Shown here piece by piece: positions 52,846 to 61,015 of a stretch of 64,000 nt of DNA (positions within the stretch are counted from its first letter, which is position 1; every line of letters begins with the position of its first letter). The stretch lies in assembly GCA_022841825.1 (NCBI GenBank), contig JALHQT010000003.1:62001-126000 (forward strand). Direction: 5' to 3'. The stretch comes from Anaerolineae bacterium (GTDB taxonomy: Bacteria > Chloroflexota > Anaerolineae > Aggregatilineales > Phototrophicaceae). The translations under genes and the position numbers were made by a program. Below the pieces are notes generated by a model. The model was not told where the DNA came from. It searched no databases and worked only from the letters and a program-made list of their open reading frames with translations.

Positions 52846-54294
52846 CTATCCCCAGCGCTCGATCAGGATCTTCTTGTCGGTGTAGAACTCAATCGAGTCC
52901 GGTCCCTGCCCGTGCAGATCGCCGAAGAACGATTCTTTCTGCCCGCCGAACGGGAACGACGCCGTCGCTGCTGCCACGCCGACGTTGATGCCGATGTTGC
53001 CCGCGCGTACGCGATACTTGAAGTCGCGCGCGTGCTTGCCGCTGCTGGTGAACAGGCTGGCGGCATTGCCATAGCGGCTGGCGTTGATCGTGTTGACCGC
53101 CGTCTCGAAGTCCGGCACATGGATGATCGACAGCACGGGTCCGAAGATCTCGTCGCGCGCGACCGACATCTCCGGCGTCACGCCGTCGAGGATGGTCGGA
53201 CCGACGAACGCCCCCTGCTCCAAGCCGGCGACCGTCGCGCCGCGACCGTCGAGCAGCACCTGCGCGCCTTCGCTTTCGCCCGCGCTGATCATGCCCTCGA
53301 TGCGCTGTTTCGCCTGCGCCGAGATGACCGTGCCCATCTGCGTCGTCTCGTCCAAGCCGCTGCCCACACGCAGCGATGACGCGCGCTTGAGCAGTTCGGC
53401 GCGCAGCGGTTCATAGGCATCGCCGACCGCGACGACCACCGACCCCGCCAGGCAGCGCTGCCCTGCGCAGCCGAACGACGACCCCATGATGTTGGCGACG
53501 CTCGCCGTCATATCGGCGTCGGGCATGACGGCGATATAGTTCTTCGCGCCGCCCTGCGCCTGCACGCGCTTGCCATGTTTGGCGCACGTCTCATAAACGA
53601 TCTTGGCGACGGGCGTGCTGCCGACGAACGAGACGCCGACCACATCGGGATGTTCCATCACGGCGATGCTTGACTCGGTGCCGCCCTGCACGAGATTGAC
53701 GACGCCTTCCGGCAAGCCGAGTTCGTCGAGGATGTCGAACAGGATGTCCATGCTGATGGGCGTCTGCGGCGACGGCTTGAGCACGAACGTGTTGCCGGTC
53801 GTGATGGCGGTCGGCAGGAACCAGAGCGGCACCATCGCCGGGAAGTTGAACGGCGTGATCGCCGCGAAGACACCCATTGGCTGGCGTTCCGCCGTCTCGT
53901 CGATGCCGCTGCTGACATCTTCCATCCGGTAGCCGCGCATCAGCGCCGGGACGCTGGTGGCGAAATCGACGCTTTCGATGCCGCGACGCACCTCGCCGCG
54001 CGCCTCATCGCGCGTCTTGCCGTTTTCTTCCACGACCATCTTCGAGAGTTCTTCAAAACGATCTTCGAGCAGGTTCTTGAAGCGGTACATGTACTGTGCG
54101 CGGGAGAGCACCGGGGTGCTGCGCCATTCGTCAAATGCCTCTTTTGCTGCCTGAACCGCTTTATCGACATCCGCGCGCGTCGAATCCGGGCATTCGGCGA
54201 TTAAGTCGCAGGTGGCGGGGTTGTGGACGGGGATGTACTTATCGGTACTCGCCTCGACCCACGCGCCGCCGATGTAGTTCTTCAAGCGCTTCAT
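52846..54294 (-). CDS. mmsA: CoA-acylating methylmalonate-semialdehyde dehydrogenase
   Basis: A 482-residue aldehyde dehydrogenase of the MmsA/IolA group. 'YIGGAWVEASTDKYIPVHNPAT' opens it, 'AITPFNFPAMVPLWFLPTAITTGNTFVLKPS' binds cofactor, and the nucleophile Cys lies in 'GSSFGCAGQRCLAGS'. 'GGAKNYIAVMPDAD' replaces the usual general base motif ELGGK, as expected for the CoA-dependent subgroup. It converts malonate or methylmalonate semialdehyde to acetyl- or propionyl-CoA in valine, inositol or beta-alanine breakdown. ATG 54294 has GGAGA about 6 bases upstream. Confidence 0.92.
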   Translation of the reverse strand: MKRLKNYIGGAWVEASTDKYIPVHNPATCDLIAECPDSTRADVDKAVQAAKEAFDEWRSTPVLSRAQYMYRFKNLLEDRFEELSKMVVEENGKTRDEARGEVRRGIESVDFATSVPALMRGYRMEDVSSGIDETAERQPMGVFAAITPFNFPAMVPLWFLPTAITTGNTFVLKPSPQTPISMDILFDILDELGLPEGVVNLVQGGTESSIAVMEHPDVVGVSFVGSTPVAKIVYETCAKHGKRVQAQGGAKNYIAVMPDADMTASVANIMGSSFGCAGQRCLAGSVVVAVGDAYEPLRAELLKRASSLRVGSGLDETTQMGTVISAQAKQRIEGMISAGESEGAQVLLDGRGATVAGLEQGAFVGPTILDGVTPEMSVARDEIFGPVLSIIHVPDFETAVNTINASRYGNAASLFTSSGKHARDFKYRVRAGNIGINVGVAAATASFPFGGQKESFFGDLHGQGPDSIEFYTDKKILIERWG

Positions 54295-54466
54295 GACTAT
54301 TCTCCACAACGTTATCCATACAAGAGCGTTGTGAATCTTAACGGCAGATCGGGGTGAGGCGCAATCCTCACTCGCGCTGCTCTCGCCGCGTGTATGGCGC
54401 ATTTGAGGTTCTCTCCTTACAATGGGGGGTATCTTGCGTTTCACATTCGTAACATGGCATTACTTT

Positions 54467-54967
54467 ATGGAAGTCCCCCCGAATATCGAAGGCGCGATTG
54501 AACTCCTGAAGTCGCCTGACACCCAAATCCGCCAGTTCGTCGCCTACTTGCTCGGCGAGGCGAAGCACCCCGCCGCCATCGAACCGCTGATCGCCGCCTT
54601 GAGCGACACGCATGTCGGCGTGCGCGGCGCGGCGGCGAACGCGCTCGGCAAGATTGGCGATCCGCGCGCGCTGCCGCCGCTGCGGATGCTGCTGGCGGAC
54701 AAGAATCCCCAGATGGTCGTCTGGGCAGCGTTTGGGCTGACGCTGCTGGGGGATGACCACTTCGACGACCTGATCGGTTACCTGCGTTCGCCGGACGTGA
54801 TGGTGCGCCGCAGCGCGGTGCTGGCGCTCAACCAGCTTGGCGACCAGCGCGCGATTCCCGCCCTCACGCTGCTGCTGGAAGACCGCGAGAAGCGCTTTGA
54901 CAGCGACAACACCGTCGGCGAAGCCGTCGAGCGCGCGCTCGCCTCGCTGGGACACCGGGTGGGGTGA
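54467..54967 (+). CDS. HEAT-repeat protein
   Basis: A 166-residue all-helical protein made of PBS-lyase/HEAT-like repeats of about 31 residues ('SDTHVGVRGAAANALGKIGDPRALPPLRMLLAD', 'RSPDVMVRRSAVLALNQLGDQRAIPALTLLLED'). Such repeats bind other proteins. Function unknown. The frame is open from 54422; ATG 54467 is preferred because it opens directly on the repeats, though its ribosome-binding site is weak. It is followed in the same frame by the VWA gene after TGA and one codon. Confidence 0.75.
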   Translation: MEVPPNIEGAIELLKSPDTQIRQFVAYLLGEAKHPAAIEPLIAALSDTHVGVRGAAANALGKIGDPRALPPLRMLLADKNPQMVVWAAFGLTLLGDDHFDDLIGYLRSPDVMVRRSAVLALNQLGDQRAIPALTLLLEDREKRFDSDNTVGEAVERALASLGHRVG

Positions 54968-54970
54968 GGG

Positions 54971-57601
54971 TTGAAACGTTTTCTTCTCTTCCTCTTCCTC
55001 GCCACGCTGCCTTTCGCGTGGGCGGCGGCGCAGCCGGAATCTGCGGTCTTCGTCAGCATCAGCGGCGTCAACCCGTCGGAATTCCCGCGCGTGGTCGCCA
55101 CCGTCAATGTGACGGATGCGCAGGGACAGCCGCTGCTCGGCTTGGGCGCGGCGGATTTCCGGTTGGGTGGCACGTTCGGCGTTCAGGCGGTGCTCACACA
55201 GGCGGTCAATGTCACCGACGATGACCTGCCGATTGCGACCGTCCTCGCCATCGACGTGAGCGACAGCATGTCCGGCGCGCCGCTCGCGCGCGCCAAGGAC
55301 GCGGCGCTGGCATTCATCGACGGGCTGCGCCCGGATGACCAGGTCGCGCTCGTCGTCTTCGGCAGCCTGGCGCAGGTTGTCCAGGACTTCACGACCGACC
55401 GCGACCGCCTGCGCGCCGTGATCGACGCGCTCGAACCGGTCGGGCAGACGGCGCTCTACCAGGGCGCATACGAAGCGGTGCGCGTCGCCGCCGCATCACC
55501 GCTGCCGCGCCGTGCCGTCATCCTGCTGGGCGATGGCGTCGAGTTCGGCGGACGCAGCGTCGTCGGGCGCGAGGCAGCGCTGGCGGAGGCGGTTGCGCGC
55601 GGTGTGCCCGTCTACACCGTTGGGCTGGGCTTCGGCGCAGACCGCACTTATCTGGAAGAACTCTCGACCGGAACGAACGCACAGTTCTACGAGTCGCCGA
55701 CGCCGGAAGCGCTGCTCGACATCTATCGCGGATTGGCGACGCGCTTTCGCAGCCAGTACATCCTGACGCTCGACGCTTTCGTGCCGGGCGACGGCACGAT
55801 CTACACGCTCGACATCGCCGCCATCACCCCGCAGTCCACTGCCAGCGCGCTCGCCTCGTTCCGCGCACCTATCCCCGTCCCGATCATCCGCTTCAGCGGC
55901 GTGCCCTCGCTGCCGGTCATTCAGCCCTTCAGCGTGATGGTCGAAGTGCTGGCAGATCAGCCGCTGGCGGCGATCACGTTCGATGTCCCCGATGGACAGA
56001 GCGCACAGCCCACCCCAACGACCAACCCGTTCCCAATCGAGATCGACCCGCTGCGCCTGATGCCGGGCGCGCAGGTCTATACGGTGATCGCGGGTGACAG
56101 CGATGGAGATGTCGGGAGTGGGTCATTCACGATCATCGTCGATCCCGCCATTGGCTTGACGCAGACGGAGACCGCCCGCCCAACGGCGACGCTGACGCCC
56201 TCGGCGACGGCGACCTTTACGCCTTCGCCCACCTTCACGCCCTCGGCGACCGCGACGGCGACCGCCACCTTCACGCTGACGCCATCGCCGACCTTCACCG
56301 CTTCAGCGACGGCGACCGCCACGCAAACGCCGACCGTCACGCCCGACCTGCGCGCCACTGCCGAAGCGCTCGCCATGACGCAGACGAGCGTCGCTGCTCA
56401 GGCGACAGCGGTCCAGGTCAGCACTGAACAGGCGCAGATCGCGCTGCTCGGCACGCAGGCAGCGTCCACCCAGAGCGCGGGGACACGCATCGCCCAGGCG
56501 ACGCAGATCCAGGCAACCCAGGTCGCGCTCGTCCAGGCGGCGGAGACACAGTCCGCACAGGCGACCCAAATCCAGGCGGCGCTGAATGCACAGGCGACCG
56601 CCGACCTGCTGGCGACGGCAACCAGCGCCGAGGCGACCCAGGTACAGGCGACGCAGGCTCAGGCGGCGCTGAATGCGCAGGCGACTGCCGACTTGCTGGC
56701 GACGGCAACCAGCGCTGAGGCGACTAGCGTGCAGGCGACACAAGTTCAGGCGGCGCTGGATGCGCAGGCGACGGCAACCAGCGTGCAGGCGACACAAGTT
56801 CAGGCGGCGCTGGATGCGCAGGCGACGGCGACCAGCGTGCAGGCGACCACCAACGCGCAGGCGACGAGCGCGCAGCTCACGCAGGTGGTCGTCGCAACCC
56901 AGGCGGCGTTCACGGCGACGGCGGCGACCCAGGCGGCGCTGCAAACGCAGGCGGTCAGCACCGACATCGCCGATGGCGCGACAGCACGCGCGCAGGAGGC
57001 GGCGGAGGCGACGAGCGTCGCGCTGCTCTCGACGCAGGTTGCGAATGCGCAGGCGACGGCTGCCGTTCAGACCGCGACCGCCAACGCGCAGGCGACGGCG
57101 GCGGCGGCAACCCGCAGCGCGGATCTGGCAGTGACGGCGCTTGTGGAAACACAGTTGGCGAACCTGCAAGCGACGGCGGCAGCGCAAACAGCAGTCATGC
57201 AGACGCAGTCGGCAGTTCAGACTGCCGTCGCGGAGACGCGCGCGGCGGATGTGACGGGCACGGCGCTGGCGCTGGCGACCCAATCGGAGCAGCAGACGCA
57301 GGCGGCGAGCACGCTGGTCGCGGGTGCCACTCAGACGGTGCAGGCGGCGCAGTTGACTCTGACCGCCAATGCCTTCGCCACGCAGACAGCGGCGGCGCAG
57401 GCGACCGAGGCACAGGCGACCGCCCGCATACTGACGCTGACCCCGCTGCCCACGCCCGCCCTGGTCGAGGCGCAGGCGGATAACCCGCCGTCGATTGGCG
57501 ACCTGCTGCCGCTGGTCTGTATCATCGCGGTCATCGCCGGGGCGCTGGCGGTGATGTTTGTCTTGTTGGGCGGAAATAGACGCAGGAGGCGCAGACGCTA
57601 A
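54971..57601 (+). CDS. secreted VWA-domain protein with long Ala/Gln/Thr repeat tail
   Basis: An 876-residue surface protein. The signal peptide (about 1-20, ending 'AWAAAQ') is followed by a beta domain, then a von Willebrand A domain (about 90-265) with MIDAS 'AIDVSDSMSG', 'GQTALYQGAYEAV' and 'VILLGDGVEFGG'. A beta-rich region leads to a Thr/Pro/Ala linker (about 395-460). Residues about 460-815 are long, almost uncharged repeats of Ala, Gln and Thr ('ATQVQAALNAQAT'), then a membrane helix (about 843-868) and an Arg tail. TTG 54971 is the only plausible start, because an in-frame stop lies 6 bases upstream. It probably displays the VWA domain on the cell surface for adhesion. Confidence 0.82.
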   Translation: MKRFLLFLFLATLPFAWAAAQPESAVFVSISGVNPSEFPRVVATVNVTDAQGQPLLGLGAADFRLGGTFGVQAVLTQAVNVTDDDLPIATVLAIDVSDSMSGAPLARAKDAALAFIDGLRPDDQVALVVFGSLAQVVQDFTTDRDRLRAVIDALEPVGQTALYQGAYEAVRVAAASPLPRRAVILLGDGVEFGGRSVVGREAALAEAVARGVPVYTVGLGFGADRTYLEELSTGTNAQFYESPTPEALLDIYRGLATRFRSQYILTLDAFVPGDGTIYTLDIAAITPQSTASALASFRAPIPVPIIRFSGVPSLPVIQPFSVMVEVLADQPLAAITFDVPDGQSAQPTPTTNPFPIEIDPLRLMPGAQVYTVIAGDSDGDVGSGSFTIIVDPAIGLTQTETARPTATLTPSATATFTPSPTFTPSATATATATFTLTPSPTFTASATATATQTPTVTPDLRATAEALAMTQTSVAAQATAVQVSTEQAQIALLGTQAASTQSAGTRIAQATQIQATQVALVQAAETQSAQATQIQAALNAQATADLLATATSAEATQVQATQAQAALNAQATADLLATATSAEATSVQATQVQAALDAQATATSVQATQVQAALDAQATATSVQATTNAQATSAQLTQVVVATQAAFTATAATQAALQTQAVSTDIADGATARAQEAAEATSVALLSTQVANAQATAAVQTATANAQATAAAATRSADLAVTALVETQLANLQATAAAQTAVMQTQSAVQTAVAETRAADVTGTALALATQSEQQTQAASTLVAGATQTVQAAQLTLTANAFATQTAAAQATEAQATARILTLTPLPTPALVEAQADNPPSIGDLLPLVCIIAVIAGALAVMFVLLGGNRRRRRRR
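56581..56834 (+). repeat. tandem repeat DNA encoding the Ala/Gln/Thr tail
   Basis: Two nearly identical 54-base units run 56727-56780 and 56781-56834. A longer 87-base unit (56581-56667, then 56668 on) precedes them. All keep the reading frame (18 and 29 residues), so the tail has grown by in-frame duplication. Confidence 0.7.
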
Positions 57602-58020
57602 TGCGCGGATTTATTCTTCGAGTGATCATCAATGCGATCGTGCTGGCAGTACTGACCGCGGGTTGGTTGTCCGGCATCTTCGTCATCGGGCAGAACCGTT
57701 GGGTCGTCCTGATCGGCGTCGCGCTGATCTTTGGGCTGGTCAATGGCTTGGTCAAGCCGCTCGTCAACCTGATGACCTGCGCCCTGACGCTGCTCACTTT
57801 TGGCTTGTTCCGCCTGATCGTCAACGGCGCGATGCTGCTGCTGACGGCGGAACTCTCGCGGCTGGTCGAAGGCACTTTGGGTGGACGGCTGATCGTGGAT
57901 GGGCTGGGGTGGGCAATCGTCGGCGCGATCGTCGCCAGCATCGTCGGCATGATCCTCGAAAACATGCTGGATGTCGATGGCGAGCGCGAGCGCCGCCGCG
58001 ACAAGCGCGACAGGTGGTAG
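57601..58020 (+). CDS. four-helix membrane protein, phage holin superfamily IV-like
   Basis: A 139-residue protein with four membrane helices (about 5-25, 30-52, 58-85 and 100-125) and a highly charged C terminus ('DGERERRRDKRDRW'). 'LIFGLVNGLVKPLVNLMTCALTLLTFGLFRLIVNGAMLLL' matches the Mycobacterial/4TM phage holin family (PF04020). Despite the name, such proteins are widespread in chromosomes and not phage-derived; their role is unknown. Its ATG overlaps the VWA stop by one base (TAATG), so it is in the same operon. Confidence 0.8.
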   Translation: MRGFILRVIINAIVLAVLTAGWLSGIFVIGQNRWVVLIGVALIFGLVNGLVKPLVNLMTCALTLLTFGLFRLIVNGAMLLLTAELSRLVEGTLGGRLIVDGLGWAIVGAIVASIVGMILENMLDVDGERERRRDKRDRW

Positions 58021-58022
58021 TC

Positions 58023-58358
58023 GTGGAACCCATCACCTATGCCGATTTCGAGAAGGTCGATGTGCGCGTCGGCGTCATCATGGCCGTCGAAGACTTCCCG
58101 CGCGCCCGCAACCCGTCGTACAAAATCACGATCGATTTTGGCGCGGAGATCGGCGTTAAGCGCTCCAGCGGGCAGTACACGAACTATACGCACGAGGATC
58201 TGATCGGGCGGCAGGTGGTCGCGGTCGTCAACTTCGCGCCCAGGAACATCGCTGGCTTCCTCTCGGAAGTGCTGATCCTGGGCGTGCCCACGCCCGACGG
58301 CAAAGTTTCGCTGCTCTCGCCGACCAAAGAAGGCGTCTTGGGCGGGAAGATGTTCTAA
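58023..58358 (+). CDS. csaA: CsaA-like tRNA-binding-domain protein
   Basis: A 111-residue OB-fold protein: 'ITYADFEKVDVRVGVIMAVEDFPRARNPSYKITIDFG' and 'YTHEDLIGRQVVAVVNFAPRNIAGFLSEVLILG' match CsaA, which is proposed to bind tRNA and act as an export-related chaperone in some bacteria. I chose GTG 58023, which lies 5 bases after AGGTGG; a second GTG at 58014 lies within that site. It follows the holin-like gene by 2 bases and overlaps the end of the convergent glycosidase gene by 4. Confidence 0.88.
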   Translation: MEPITYADFEKVDVRVGVIMAVEDFPRARNPSYKITIDFGAEIGVKRSSGQYTNYTHEDLIGRQVVAVVNFAPRNIAGFLSEVLILGVPTPDGKVSLLSPTKEGVLGGKMF

Positions 58359-59746
58359 GGGCGGTTGATGTCCGGCAGCGCCGTGTGCCCAGGCGGCAGG
58401 TTCGCGCCGTTCGTTTGGATCACCTCGCGGTACCAGTGCGCCGAGTCCTTGAGGATGCGCTGCTGGGTGCGGAAATCGACATAGATCATGCCGAAGCGCT
58501 GCGAATAGCCTTCCGCCCACTCGAAGTTGTCCAGGATGGACCAGTGGAAATAGCCCTGGACGGGCACGCCATCGTCTATCGCCGAACGCAGCGAAACCAG
58601 GTAGCGCGTCGTGAAGTCGATGCGCTGCGGGTCATGCACCGCGCCATCGACCGACACCCAATCGTTGTTCGCCAGACCGTTTTCCATGATGATGACCGGC
58701 AGCTTGTAGCGTTCATGCAGGTAGCGCGGTCCCCAATAGAGCGCTTCCGGGCGCACCCACCACTTCATCGGCGTCATGGCGTGTCCCGGATGTGTCGTGA
58801 CGACTTCCGGCGCGCCGTTTGCCCCCGCCCGCACGTATTCGCCGTGATAGATGTTGCAGCCGTAAAAGTCGAGCGGTTGGGCGATGGTCGCCATGTCATT
58901 GGCGCCAATGCTCGGCAGGTGGCGCGCGTAGGTGCGCAGCCCATCTTCGGGATAGTGCCCGAAGATCATCGGATCGGCATACCAGGTATTGTTCCAGGTG
59001 TCCGGTACGGGCAGCCCGAACATTGTTTGGCGCGCCGCCTCGATGTCGGCAGGCGTGTTCGTCGCGGGCATGAAGGTGACGCCGACCGGCACCGCGCCGA
59101 CCTTCGACGACGTTTTGGCGCGCGCGCGGATCACCTGGACGCTCTTGCCGTGCGCGAGCAGGCTGTGGTGCGTCATGAGCAGCACATCATCCCAGCCCAT
59201 CTTCAGCCCCGGCGCGTGGACGCCGTCGCGATGCCCCATACCGATGAAGCACTGCGGCTCGTTCTGCGTCATCCAGTGCTGAACGCGGTCGCTCAGGCGG
59301 TCTACGACGACCTGCGTGTAATCGGCGAACCAATCGGGGCTGTCCGGATGCAGCCAGCCGCCGCGACAGTACAGATCGTAGGGATAATCCCAGTGGAAGA
59401 GCGTCACCCAGGGCGTGATGTCTGCCTCCAGAAGCGCGTCGATCAGCGCGTCATAGAACGCCAGCCCCTTCTCGTTGACCCGCCCGGTACCCGAAGGCAG
59501 GATGCGCGACCATGACAGCGATAGGCGATAGGCACGAAGCCCGACCTGCCGCATCAGCGCGACATCTTCGCGGTAACGATGGTAGTGGTCACACGCGACA
59601 TCCCCCGTGTGTCCGCCAAAGATCGCGCCCTGCTTGCGGCAGAGCATGTCCCACACCGACAGACCACGCCCATCGGTATCGAACGCACCTTCGATCTGAT
59701 ACGAAGCTGCCGCCCCGCCCCAGACAAAATCCTTCGGAAACGACAT
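58355..59746 (-). CDS. family 1 glycoside hydrolase (beta-glucosidase-like)
   Basis: A 463-residue GH1 enzyme. 'FPKDFVWGGAAASYQIEGAFDTDGRGLSVWD' opens the barrel, the acid/base E163 lies in 'WMTQNEPQ' and the nucleophile E355 in 'IIMENGLA'; 'HWSILDNFEWAEGYSQRFGMIYVDF' closes it. The 'TQNEP' and 'MENG' residues differ slightly from the usual TFNEP and TENG. No signal peptide, so it is cytosolic and probably cleaves imported oligosaccharides. ATG 59746 is 8 bases after GAGAGG; the ATG at 59752 is too close to that site. Confidence 0.92.
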   Translation of the reverse strand: MSFPKDFVWGGAAASYQIEGAFDTDGRGLSVWDMLCRKQGAIFGGHTGDVACDHYHRYREDVALMRQVGLRAYRLSLSWSRILPSGTGRVNEKGLAFYDALIDALLEADITPWVTLFHWDYPYDLYCRGGWLHPDSPDWFADYTQVVVDRLSDRVQHWMTQNEPQCFIGMGHRDGVHAPGLKMGWDDVLLMTHHSLLAHGKSVQVIRARAKTSSKVGAVPVGVTFMPATNTPADIEAARQTMFGLPVPDTWNNTWYADPMIFGHYPEDGLRTYARHLPSIGANDMATIAQPLDFYGCNIYHGEYVRAGANGAPEVVTTHPGHAMTPMKWWVRPEALYWGPRYLHERYKLPVIIMENGLANNDWVSVDGAVHDPQRIDFTTRYLVSLRSAIDDGVPVQGYFHWSILDNFEWAEGYSQRFGMIYVDFRTQQRILKDSAHWYREVIQTNGANLPPGHTALPDINRP

Positions 59747-59814
59747 GAACATGACCTCTCAGCCCCCTGGCGAGCGAAGGCGCTGCCTTCCGCGCCTCGC
59801 GCGACTGGAGGCGT

Positions 59815-60900
59815 TTATTTCCAGCGTACGTCTGCGTAGCAGGGAATACCCAGCATCGTGGCGATGTGCAGCGCCAACTGCTGGAGGGATGTGCGCGCCT
59901 CGCTGGGTGTCAGCGGGCGAATGCCGTCCTGAAAGGCGCTCGCATTTTCCGTCGTCTCGATTTCGAGCGCCTGTTGGTTCATCACAAAATGAAAGCTGCC
60001 ATCGCGGCGCTGCAAATTCAGCTCGCCGTACTCCACACTCTGCCGTCCATTGCGCGGCTTGCGCGCGGCGACGGTCGTCACGTAGATCGCCTGAAGTTCG
60101 TCCACCTCGTAACGCCAGCGTCCGCGCTTGGCGAGCAAGCCCCGAATCGCCTTCGCCTCCGGGTGGACGATGATGCGGTCAAGCTTGACGCTGCGCACCA
60201 GCAGAGTGCGGATCGAGATGCCCAGCAGGAGGATGGCGGCGGCGAGACCGAGGAACGGCAGGAACTCCGGACGCGGCAGGGCAATGCCGCTGACCAGCGT
60301 CAGGATCGATAGGATGATGTAGACGATGGACAAGACAAAGTACCAGATGGCACGGGAGAGGCGGGCGCGCCCGCTTTCCTGAGCCAGCGACAAGTCGATC
60401 TGCCCGTTCGGTGTCGTGGCGACCGTCCAGTTGTCGATTTTGCCTGGCAGCGCGGGCAGCGGCACGGGCGCGGGCGCGGGCGCGCTGCTGATTTTGGGCG
60501 GCACATAGTAGAACGGGCGGGACATCATCTCCGCCAGCGATTCGCCCGCCGCGCGCGCGGAGTTGGCGAACAGGTCGCCGTCCGGGTCGGGCCAGTGGAC
60601 GAGTTCGCACCAGCGGCTGCCGCGCGGCTGCGCCAGCTCGCTGTCCAGCAGGAATCCCAGGTGCCACGCTTCATCCTCGTTCGACCAGCCCAGGACGACC
60701 CGCTGAACATAGGCGTTGGGAAGCACGCCTGTGTCCGGCAGCCTGCGGCTGGTTGCGAAAGTTGGCAAATAGCGTAAGGGTTCGCCGTAATTGGCTTCGA
60801 CCAGCGCCGAGTCGCCATCGGCGGTGCTGTTATTGACCAGACGCCAGCGCGTCGGTTGGATCTCTATCGTCAGGCTGCCGCCCGCAGTAATGCGATTCAT
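59815..60900 (-). CDS. membrane protein of unknown function, two central helices
   Basis: A 361-residue protein I do not recognise. The N-terminal third is soluble ('ITAGGSLTIEIQPTRWRLVNNSTADGDSALVEANYG'), then a Pro/Ala linker (about 125-150), two membrane helices (about 178-205 and 210-228) and a C-terminal part with a PH-like strand pattern ('RIIVHPEAKAIRGLLAKRGRWRYEVDELQAIYVTT'). The C-terminal layout resembles the protein at 35029. The start is uncertain: ATG 60900 has no good ribosome-binding site and TTG 60936 is in frame. It follows the transporter gene on the same strand by 115 bases. Confidence 0.5.
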   Translation of the reverse strand: MNRITAGGSLTIEIQPTRWRLVNNSTADGDSALVEANYGEPLRYLPTFATSRRLPDTGVLPNAYVQRVVLGWSNEDEAWHLGFLLDSELAQPRGSRWCELVHWPDPDGDLFANSARAAGESLAEMMSRPFYYVPPKISSAPAPAPVPLPALPGKIDNWTVATTPNGQIDLSLAQESGRARLSRAIWYFVLSIVYIILSILTLVSGIALPRPEFLPFLGLAAAILLLGISIRTLLVRSVKLDRIIVHPEAKAIRGLLAKRGRWRYEVDELQAIYVTTVAARKPRNGRQSVEYGELNLQRRDGSFHFVMNQQALEIETTENASAFQDGIRPLTPSEARTSLQQLALHIATMLGIPCYADVRWK

Positions 60901-61015
60901 ATCGAGGGAACGCCGTCCGTCCGTAGCAGGTTGCAAACGTTGAATATCTGTTACAGTCTACTTCAGAGACGGATTGAAGACAATCACGAAGTCATTCGCG
61001 CGTGCGGATCAACCG

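Noticed and set aside
56581-56834. Regular repeats that might be a CRISPR array
   Set aside because: The units are contiguous, in frame and encode an Ala/Gln/Thr tail; there are no unique spacers of constant length and no cas genes.
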